Assembly: GCA_947175375.1 (NCBI GenBank)
Contig: CAMWMT010000189.1
Span: 1-5,903 of the forward strand
Direction of reading: 5' to 3'
DNA length: 5,903 nucleotides
Source of the DNA: an uncultured Clostridiaceae bacterium
Lineage (GTDB): Bacteria > Bacillota > Clostridia > Lachnospirales > Lachnospiraceae
The notes below the pieces were generated by a model. The model saw nothing but the letters and a program-made list of their open reading frames with translations, ran no database searches and was not told where the DNA came from. Of this stretch, positions 1 to 4,541 are shown piece after piece (the stretch's first letter is position 1; each line of letters begins with the position of its first letter). A program made the translations under genes and the position numbers.

Positions 1-154
1 AACGCCCCGACATCCCGCCTGCTGCCCTCCGTTCCTCCTCCAGCTTCGACAATTCTTCCATCGCCTTCAGTCCTGCGGGGGTGGCCGCCCATCCAAGTCC
101 AAGTATATTCGATTCTGTCAATACTGGACTAAATATTTTTTTAATTTTTTTCAT
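1..154 (-). CDS. Unrecognised small protein, N-terminal 51 residues (3' end off the window)
   Basis: An open frame runs from an ATG at 154-152 to the left window edge. The protein begins MKKIKKIFSP and continues through LGLGWAATPAG to a charged helix-like stretch (KAMEELSKLEEERRAAGG). The lysine-rich start followed by a moderately hydrophobic segment at about residues 12-30 could be a weak membrane or signal-like segment, but this is not convincing. Coding use is plausible: the stretch is GC-rich with many GCG/GCC/CTG codons, in contrast to the AT-rich spacer before it. No strong Shine-Dalgarno is visible (only AGAAG just upstream), so the start is uncertain. A poor promoter-like pair (TTGAAG, 18 bp, TATACA) lies in the spacer after the nuclease gene. 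I do not recognise the family. It is the last minus-strand gene, 68 bases after the nuclease stop. Confidence 0.45.
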   Translation of the reverse strand, partial: MKKIKKIFSPVLTESNILGLGWAATPAGLKAMEELSKLEEERRAAGGMSGR

Positions 155-222
155 GCTTCTGCAAATTATCTTTTGTTTTGTATAATTATGTAATATTTTG
201 TGCTTCAACAGCAATTACAAAA

Positions 223-1170
223 TCACACTTTTAATCTATTTGCATACTGTGACCATTCGGCTTCAGGAACCTTTAATGCTTCCATTGCCTGCTCCGCTGT
301 CCAGTTCATGCTTTCCATCAAATTTTGTATAGAGGTCAGGATTCCTTTTCTAATTCCTTTTTCTTCTACATCCTTACTCAGATTACACAATTCAGACACC
401 TCTCTTTCCAGTTTTCTGGTCATCTTAATATCAAAATCATTTTGTAGGATTCTCTTCTTTTCCTCTGGTTCCTTTTCAGAGGAAAGCAGCACATCCAACA
501 GTTTCAAAATCCCGGTATAATTATCATTCTCAGAATTGCCAAGACAGATGATAACCGCCGTCATCAGATCATAGTTCTCTTTTTTCTTTGACACATCTCC
601 AATCAGATTTTCTTCCTGGATCGTATACCTGTTGATCGTATTTTTCCTGTATTTCGGAGAATTTAGACAAATCCAGATCGACGATACCTTCCTGATCTTT
701 TCATAATGTGCATTTGTAAATTCCACCCCGTACTGCGAAGAGATCAGACGGCTGCAGTAGTAGATCCCCCGTTTCATAATGGGATAACCAGGATAAAAAT
801 CATTCTGAGCCTCTACATTGATAAACAATTCTGTATGTACCCCAGTTCCCGGAAGCAGCGCATTGAAACGGATATCAAAGGTAATGGTGCCTTCCGTTAT
901 CGTGCTGTCTTCTGTCTTTTCTCCTTTAATCTGCTCTCCCCTGCCTGCCATTTCGTCCGGATGAACAGCAATCCTGGCAATCTGCGGTTCTCCTTCTATA
1001 TATTGATCCGCGATCTCATTCACATCCATATCTCTGTATTCTTCCAGACAGCTTTTCATGATCCATGCAAGGATGATTCTGTTTGCCAGCAGCTTTTTGC
1101 AGGCCTCATCATAAGATGCATTCTCCCCTGCTACGGACAGATTCTGAGCAAGCGTATTTTCTATTTCCAT
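223..1170 (-). CDS. Rpn-like PD-(D/E)XK nuclease family protein (PDDEXK_2 / 'nuclease family transposase' type)
   Basis: This is a 315-residue protein of the Rpn-like PD-(D/E)XK group, often annotated as a nuclease family transposase. Seen in the sequence: an N-terminal region with a helix like those preceding the core (DEACKKLLANRIILAWIMK, 21-39); the catalytic core with Asp99 in TFDIRF and the E-x-Q motif at Glu120/Gln122 in FINVEAQ; the usual following block PIMKRGIYYCSRLISSQYG (130-148); and a C-terminal helical tail ending in a typical SMNWTAEQAMEALKVPE repeat-like helix (287-303). Family knowledge: these are metal-dependent DNA endonucleases; E. coli Rpn proteins promote RecA-independent recombination, and many Firmicute copies sit near mobile DNA. 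The start is supported by AGGAG eight bases upstream of the ATG. It lies 87 bases after the recombinase remnant on the same strand and appears intact. Its cellular role here is unknown. It could be element cargo or a resident gene. Confidence 0.82.
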   Translation of the reverse strand: MEIENTLAQNLSVAGENASYDEACKKLLANRIILAWIMKSCLEEYRDMDVNEIADQYIEGEPQIARIAVHPDEMAGRGEQIKGEKTEDSTITEGTITFDIRFNALLPGTGVHTELFINVEAQNDFYPGYPIMKRGIYYCSRLISSQYGVEFTNAHYEKIRKVSSIWICLNSPKYRKNTINRYTIQEENLIGDVSKKKENYDLMTAVIICLGNSENDNYTGILKLLDVLLSSEKEPEEKKRILQNDFDIKMTRKLEREVSELCNLSKDVEEKGIRKGILTSIQNLMESMNWTAEQAMEALKVPEAEWSQYANRLKV

Positions 1171-1240
1171 CTTCTATTCTCCTGTCCCATCTGCTATGTG
1201 CTATGGTTTCATCTTACCATAAAGCAGAGAAACAATCTAT

Positions 1241-1268
1241 AAATCAGGCATTTAAAATCACCTGAATT
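1241..1268 (-). terminator. Weak imperfect inverted repeat at the end of the recombinase gene
   Basis: Arms AAATCAGG (1241-1248) and CCTGAATT (1261-1268) pair except at one position and straddle the recombinase TGA stop. Read on the minus strand the 3' arm is followed only by ATTTATAG, so the U-tract is poor. It may be a weak terminator, a recombinase-associated site, or nothing. The remaining spacer up to the nuclease start shows a good Shine-Dalgarno for the nuclease but no clear promoter. Confidence 0.2.
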
Positions 1269-2809
1269 GCGTGATATCTTTAAATCTCCAAATGATCTCA
1301 ATCCTGTCCTCTCCATATACATCCACCCTTTCTATCCATTCATCAACCAGTTCTTTTGTCAACATCGTACACGCAGAAATCGAATCCGGCTTCCGCACCT
1401 GTATGGATGCCAACGAATCCACATCCATATCTGACAGTTTCGTATCCAATATCCCCAGTTTTTTCCGATACTCTTCTTCCTGCTCCATAAGCTTTTCACG
1501 TTTTAATTGATATTCCTTTTTGTAACCTTCCCTTCTTTCCAATAATCATACAGACTCATGCGCTTTGTTCTACAGTATCCCGCCTTCATTTCCAGAATCC
1601 GTTTTTCTTCCCTGGCTTTAGAAAGTTCTAAAAACTCCTGATTTCTTTTAACTGCCTGATCTTCCCAATCTTTCTGCCCCGCCTCTGACAATTTCCCCCA
1701 TGTTTCCATTACAATCTGTTCCAAAACTTTTGTCTTTATTCTCATGTGAGAACCACAGATATCTCCCATATGGCAATAATAGATATCCACCTGTTTCCCC
1801 CTTCTCAGCATCCCATATCCACATTGCCCACATTTCACTTTCCCCTTTAACGCATGGGGACTCTTTTCTTTTTGATAGATACCGCGCTTCCCTCGTAGTT
1901 GAATTGCTTCCTGGGCTGCCTGGAACAGTTCCGGATCGACCAACGGCTCATGGTGATCTTTAAATTTCATGTATTCCGACCGGTCATTACGTCTCATCTC
2001 TCTTGGTCTGACAGATGTAAGCTTATGGCAGATATAGCTGCCAATATACACTTCATTCTGAAGGATCTCCCGAACCTGTGCAGGTGTCCACAGATTACAT
2101 TTCTGATTTCTCAGCGTATAATTCTGTCCTGTCATTTGGTTCTTATAGGCACCCGGCGTCGGCACAGTCTCTCTGCTTAATATTTCTGCTATCTTCACAG
2201 GCCGTGCTCCATCGGATGCAAGTCGGAAAATCCTTTTTACGACCTGTGCTGCTTCAGAGTCCGGATAATATACCGTATCCTTCCCATCATTTTCCGGTAT
2301 CCATACGGAACATCTCCGCCGCTGTAACGCCCTTGCTCCTGATACAGATGTTTCACCGATTTTACCTTTCTGGACAGATCCCGACTGTACAGATCATGTA
2401 TCAGGCTCTTAAAGCCAATCTCTATCCCCGCCGGATTCCGGAAGCTGTCATAGTGATCGAAAACCGATATAAAACGCACTCCCAGAAACGGAAAAATCTG
2501 CTCAATATAATCTCCTACTTCTATATAATTTCTCCCAAATCTGGACAGGTCTTTCACAACAATACAGGCTACTCTTTTTTCTCTCACTTCCTTCAGCAAT
2601 CTTTGAACACCGGGCCGCTGAAAATTGACGCCTGTGTAGCCGTCATCCACTTTTTCATCATAAATTTGAATATCAGGGTGTGTTTTAAGAAACTCTCTTA
2701 CAAGAGCCTTCTGATTTACGATACTGTCGCTTTCCACTTTATCGCCATCCTCTTTTGACAACCGGTAATAAGCGTCAGCAGCATAGATTCCATTTAGATT
2801 TGTATTCAT
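1258..2809 (-). pseudogene. Large serine recombinase (site-specific integrase), split by two apparent -1 frameshifts
   Basis: Three frames join into one recombinase of about 517 residues: 2809 to about 2290, about 2290 to about 1517, and about 1517 to 1258. The first holds the catalytic domain: YYRLS with Arg16 and the likely nucleophile Ser18, then SDSIVNQ (27-33), DDGYTGVNFQRPG (55-67) and DLSRFGRNYIEVGDY with Arg90 and Arg93. The second begins in a different frame with NDGKDTVYYPDSEAAQVVKR, then the recombinase domain (TPGAYKN, WTPAQVREILQNEVYIG) and a zinc-ribbon with cysteines near composite residues 327, 330, 346 and 352. The third is the coiled-coil-like tail (KLMEQEEEYRKKL) ending LVDEWIERVDVYGEDRIEIIWRF. 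Adding one A to the A4 run (2290-2293) and one to the A5 run (1517-1521) restores the whole frame. GAGGTGA at 2814-2820 supports the ATG. The family catalyses integration and excision of phages and conjugative elements. It is probably inactive if the shifts are real. Confidence 0.88.
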
Positions 2810-2819
2810 ATCATCACCT

Positions 2820-2846
2820 CAATAGTTTTCACCTTATAAACTATTG
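2820..2846 (-). repeat. Perfect 9-bp inverted repeat in the recombinase leader
   Basis: CAATAGTTT (2820-2828) and AAACTATTG (2838-2846) are perfect reverse complements around a 9-base spacer. The repeat lies between the recombinase promoter and start codon, and its last base is also the first G of the GAGGTGA ribosome binding site. It could be an operator covering the initially transcribed region, an mRNA hairpin modulating access to the ribosome binding site, or a recombinase-binding site. Confidence 0.55.
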
Positions 2847-2868
2847 GGGCTTTATTTAGTCCAGTTAC

Positions 2869-2897
2869 AGTATATCATACACTGGCCTGCAAGTCCA
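2869..2897 (-). promoter_or_regulatory. Extended -10 promoter of the recombinase gene
   Basis: On the minus strand, TGGACT (2892-2897, four of six matches to TTGACA) is followed after exactly 17 bases by TATACT (2869-2874, five of six), which is immediately preceded by TGA, giving the TG-N of an extended -10. The predicted start of transcription is near 2862, giving a leader of about 50 bases that contains the 9-bp inverted repeat and the GAGGTGA site. The recombinase can thus be expressed separately from the upstream DUF6870-like gene. Confidence 0.55.
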
Positions 2898-2930
2898 CCA
2901 TTTTACAAGGCTGTGACCCGTTTTTCCCTG

Positions 2931-3179
2931 TTACAGGGACAGAAAATATTCATTCAGCTTTTCCTCCAGTGTATCCTCTGTCTCGATAAATCCTACCTTT
3001 ACAATCACGCCATTGCATACAAAACAGTATGGGTTTTTTATCTGCTGCATGAAACTGGAAATCCTCTCTGCACGTCCCAGCTCCGGATCGATCTTTACCT
3101 CTTTGATCTCAACTAGTGCATCTTTCTCAACGGTCCGGATGTCCACATCTGCCAGTTCTTTCAGATCCCTACGCTTCAT
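2931..3179 (-). CDS. DUF6870-like small protein
   Basis: This is an 82-residue protein starting MKRRDLKELADVDIRTV, with the core ERISSFMQQIKNPYCFVCNGVIVKV (39-62) and an acidic, helix-like end TLEEKLNEYFLSL. Cys52 and Cys55 form a C-x2-C pair, too little by itself to claim a zinc site. From memory of the family, the opening and the QIKNPYC block match small DUF6870-type proteins carried by Lachnospiraceae mobile elements, often just upstream of a recombinase, which is its position here (121 bases before the recombinase start). Function is unknown. A purine-rich GGAAGGG lies about ten bases upstream of the ATG, and the preceding micro-ORF stops only four bases before it, suggesting coupled translation. 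No signal peptide or membrane segment is seen. The frame is intact, unlike the genes on both sides. Confidence 0.78.
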   Translation of the reverse strand: MKRRDLKELADVDIRTVEKDALVEIKEVKIDPELGRAERISSFMQQIKNPYCFVCNGVIVKVGFIETEDTLEEKLNEYFLSL

Positions 3180-3183
3180 TTAT

Positions 3184-3282
3184 TCATTTTCCCTTCCACC
3201 TTCTCTTCAATATATTTCTTATTGCCTGTCCGTTATTCATACGATATAAATCTTGCAGGCGGCTGCCAAGAAACGGCTCCAT
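3184..3282 (-). CDS. Putative 32-residue basic micro-protein coupled to the DUF6870-like gene
   Basis: A short frame starts at ATG 3282-3280 and ends with TGA at 3186-3184, four bases before the DUF6870-like start. The product begins MEPFLGSRLQDLYRMNNGQA and ends in a very basic helix (IRNILKRRWKGK). The reasons to take it seriously are a GGTGAG ribosome binding site at proper spacing (six bases) before the ATG, the near-overlap with the next gene, and a sensible amphipathic composition. I cannot assign a family; the basic tail would suit nucleic-acid binding, but that is a guess. An upstream TGA in the same frame limits extension, so the protein is really short or the remnant of something longer. 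It could alternatively serve only to feed ribosomes to the downstream start. Confidence 0.45.
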   Translation of the reverse strand: MEPFLGSRLQDLYRMNNGQAIRNILKRRWKGK

Positions 3283-3289
3283 TGGAATC

Positions 3290-3391
3290 TCACCATCTTT
3301 TCAGACCGGACCAGATAATCAATATTTCTTCATGTTTCATACTTTCTACTTTGCGACACGATGTCGCAAAGTGACAGATACAGGCAGTCAT
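3290..3391 (-). CDS. Possible 33-residue ORF overlapping the 25-bp palindrome
   Basis: An open frame from ATG 3391-3389 to TGA 3292-3290 reads MTACICHFATSCRKVESM and ends KHEEILIIWSGLKRW. The frame stays open further upstream to about codon SCRTYETVELC, and an internal ATG at 3340-3338 would give a 16-residue version. No good ribosome binding site precedes the 3391 ATG. The palindrome encodes FATSCRK within it, so the frame may merely be open over a DNA element. It ends seven bases before the next micro-ORF. A leader peptide, a remnant, or chance are all possible; I keep it only as a low-confidence call. Confidence 0.22.
   Translation of the reverse strand: MTACICHFATSCRKVESMKHEEILIIWSGLKRW
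3348..3372. repeat. Perfect 25-bp palindrome (11-bp arms, 3-base centre)
   Basis: ACTTTGCGACA (3348-3358) and TGTCGCAAAGT (3362-3372) are exact reverse complements around CGA. As RNA this is an 11-bp stem with a 3-base loop, but no U-run follows on either strand, so it is not an ordinary terminator. It lies upstream of the micro-ORF and DUF6870-like genes and downstream of the XRE gene, a fitting place for an operator or an mRNA processing or attenuation hairpin. I recognise no known regulator consensus in it. Confidence 0.8.
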
Positions 3392-3491
3392 GGCGGATCT
3401 GTTACACAGCTCCACTGTTTCATACGTCCTGCAGGATCAACGATATTCAATTATCAAGGTACGACGGAACCGGCAAACAGAGAATCGTCTT

Positions 3492-3599
3492 CTAACCCAC
3501 CAATTCCATATTCTGTGCCATGCTCTCCAGAACTTTTGTCATAAATAGTGCCTGTGATTCTGTGCTGTTCATCAAGATTCCCTGTACTTTTTCAGCGCA
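3492..3599 (-). pseudogene. In-frame 3' continuation of the XRE regulator after its TAG
   Basis: Directly after the TAG at 3602-3600 and in the same frame there are 35 sense codons (CAEKVQGILMNSTESQALFM, then TKVLESMAQNMELVG) before a second TAG at 3494-3492. The composition is coding-like and helical, continuing naturally from ...NKMETVQE. A single CAG to TAG change would explain the break; the joined protein would be about 110 residues. Independent translation from the internal ATG (3572-3570, 26 residues) is possible, with AGGGA seven bases upstream, but seems less likely than loss by nonsense mutation. Confidence 0.5.
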
Positions 3600-3824
3600 C
3601 TATTCCTGCACAGTCTCCATTTTGTTCCGGATAACTGTATCTGCTCCCAATACTTCCAAAATCCTTTGGTAGGTTTCAATTCCTGGTCTTCTGGCACCCG
3701 ATTCAATTTTTTCAAGATGAGAGATGCTGATTCCTATCTTTTCAGCCATCTCTGCTCTTGATGTCTTTCGTATTTTGCGTAATACTCGGATTGTTTCTCC
3801 AATGTTCGTACCGTCAGTACGCAT
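3600..3824 (-). CDS. XRE-family helix-turn-helix regulator, apparently truncated by an amber codon
   Basis: This 74-residue protein is almost entirely a Cro/C1-type DNA-binding domain: IGETIRVLRKIRKTSRAEMA (8-27), then the turn and recognition helix EKIGISISHLEKIESGARRP (28-47), followed by the usual closing helices (ETYQRILEVLGADTVI). Such proteins bind operators as dimers and often control the excision or transfer genes of mobile elements. The start is well supported: GGAGG (3834-3838) lies nine bases upstream, and a near-consensus promoter lies just before it. It is the first gene after the terminator near 4000 and reads toward the micro-ORF, DUF6870-like and recombinase genes. Oddity: the frame continues past its TAG for 35 plausible codons, so a C-terminal helical part may have been lost. 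The HTH domain itself is complete and may still bind DNA. Confidence 0.8.
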   Translation of the reverse strand: MRTDGTNIGETIRVLRKIRKTSRAEMAEKIGISISHLEKIESGARRPGIETYQRILEVLGADTVIRNKMETVQE

Positions 3825-3852
3825 CTTTCTCTACCTCCACACCTGTACATAA

Positions 3853-3881
3853 ATTATACTGATATAACTTCTGTATGGGAA
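3853..3881 (-). promoter_or_regulatory. Promoter of the XRE gene
   Basis: On the minus strand, TTCCCA (3876-3881, four of six to TTGACA), a 17-base spacer, then a perfect TATAAT (3853-3858). Transcription would start near 3846, giving a leader of roughly 20 bases that contains the GGAGG site. Confidence 0.6.
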
Positions 3882-3930
3882 CTGACTGTCGGTGCAAATT
3901 TTTCCTGTTATTTGCCAATACAGATTTTTT

Positions 3931-3977
3931 TCGTATATTCGATATTTTTCACCGATTCCATTCGAATATTTTCGATA
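3931..3977 (-). repeat. Two related TATCGA-type AT-rich motifs upstream of the XRE promoter
   Basis: Read on the minus strand, TATCGAAAATATTCGA (within 3961-3977) and TATCGAATATACGA (within 3931-3944) are the same motif with a two-base length difference. The first contains the dyad TCGAA-4-TTCGA. They lie about 50-95 bases upstream of the XRE -35. They may be operator half-sites, but AT-rich DNA makes such resemblance easy. Confidence 0.25.
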
Positions 3978-3998
3978 CAAACAAAATCCAACAATCAT

Positions 3999-4028
3999 AA
4001 AAAACCGCTGTCTAAAATAACAACGGTT
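3999..4028 (-). terminator. Intrinsic terminator (minus strand)
   Basis: On the minus strand, AACCGTTGT (4028-4020) pairs with ACAGCGGTT (4011-4003) around an 8-base loop: nine pairs including one G-U. The stem runs directly into a six-T run (4004-3999). It would end transcripts coming from the GH32/HPr-like unit and isolate the XRE promoter downstream. Confidence 0.6.
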
Positions 4029-4259
4029 CTATAGTTTTATATTCAATTCTTGCTATATAAAATCGAGAGACATCGCTCCTCAACTATAATTCAGATGAGC
4101 TACAACACTTCATACATACACTGCTCAATCTCTTCCACATTATAATTTCATCAAATTCAGACAAACAATAAACATGTACCGCTTTTATTATACCATTCAA
4201 TCAGTTTTTTCAGAAACTGGTTAATCCTGTTTACATATCTATCGTATGAAATATCTGGT
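4029..4259 (-). other. AT-rich tract with decayed-looking coding fragments
   Basis: No intact gene is seen between the HPr-like stop and the terminator. On the minus strand, one frame directly after the HPr-like stop stays open for about 35 codons without a start codon and reads KPDISYDRYVNRINQFLKKL, then IEWYNKSGTCLLFV and a stop. Further on, the same frame gives NYNVEEIEQCMYEVL after three close stops, and another frame gives SDVSRFYIARIEYKTIEPLL ending at the terminator. These protein-like pieces in shifting frames suggest an eroded gene, but none is recognisable and chance cannot be excluded. Confidence 0.25.
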
Positions 4260-4496
4260 TTATTTAATTACATATTCATTCAATGCATCCAAAATGGTAT
4301 CCACATTTTCTTTTCCTTCATAAATTCTAAGAATAAGTGCCTTAGACAAATCCAGACTGAAAATGCCCATAATAGATTTTGCATCAACTGTATATCTGCC
4401 TCTAACCAAGTCCATATTTGCATCAAATTTTGTCGTAATGGAAACAAATCTTTTTACCTTATCAATACTGTTCAGTAAAACCTCTGCCTCTCTCAT
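4260..4496 (-). CDS. HPr-fold regulatory protein, Crh-like (no histidine phosphorylation site)
   Basis: The 78-residue product aligns with HPr: TKFDANMDLVRGRYTVDAKS (about 22-41), then IMGIFSLDLSKALILRI matches the KYDADVNL...NLKSIMGVMSLG part of HPr, and the C-terminal helix (VDTILDALNEYVIK) fits too. Ser41 in KSIMG corresponds to regulatory Ser46 of HPr. The active-site region that should read G-x-HARPA is instead LLNSIDKVKRFV, and the protein has no histidine, so it cannot act as a PTS phosphocarrier. Crh of Bacillus is a precedent: no His15, Ser46 kept, and a partner of CcpA. I chose ATG 4496 because the family-like sequence begins there (MREAEVLLNSIDKV). A GTG at 4505 has a better AGGAAAGG site, and a TTG at 4526 would extend it to 88 residues. 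It follows the GH32 stop closely, so co-transcription is likely. Confidence 0.75.
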   Translation of the reverse strand: MREAEVLLNSIDKVKRFVSITTKFDANMDLVRGRYTVDAKSIMGIFSLDLSKALILRIYEGKENVDTILDALNEYVIK

Positions 4497-4541
4497 CTTT
4501 TCCACATTTTCCTTTCCTGTTCCCAATCCAATATACTGCGG

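Noticed and set aside
155..222. Stem-like TTTTGT...ACAAAA with inner GCT/AGC after the nuclease gene as a terminator.
   Set aside because: The stem is AT-rich, needs a 4-base bulge and has no following T-run on the minus strand.
2078..2758. A 226-codon plus-strand open frame opposite the recombinase.
   Set aside because: The opposite strand carries a clear serine recombinase with catalytic motifs; the plus frame is a compositional shadow, as are the other plus-strand frames opposite the nuclease and GH32 genes.
123..2866. A 13-base match (TATTTAGTCCAGT) between 2854-2866 and the reverse complement of 123-135, possible inverted attachment or inversion sites flanking the recombinase.
   Set aside because: About one such match is expected by chance in AT-rich DNA of this length, the similarity stops sharply on both sides, and one copy lies inside coding sequence.
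3116..3544. A 142-codon open frame on the plus strand.
   Set aside because: It overlaps the minus-strand DUF6870-like and micro-ORF genes and the XRE tail, has no recognisable domain or ribosome binding site, and looks like an antisense shadow.
105..3942. GTATATTCGAT occurs both near 105 and near 3932, possible direct repeats of an attachment site.
   Set aside because: An 11-base repeat is expected several times by chance in this window, and the flanks do not match.
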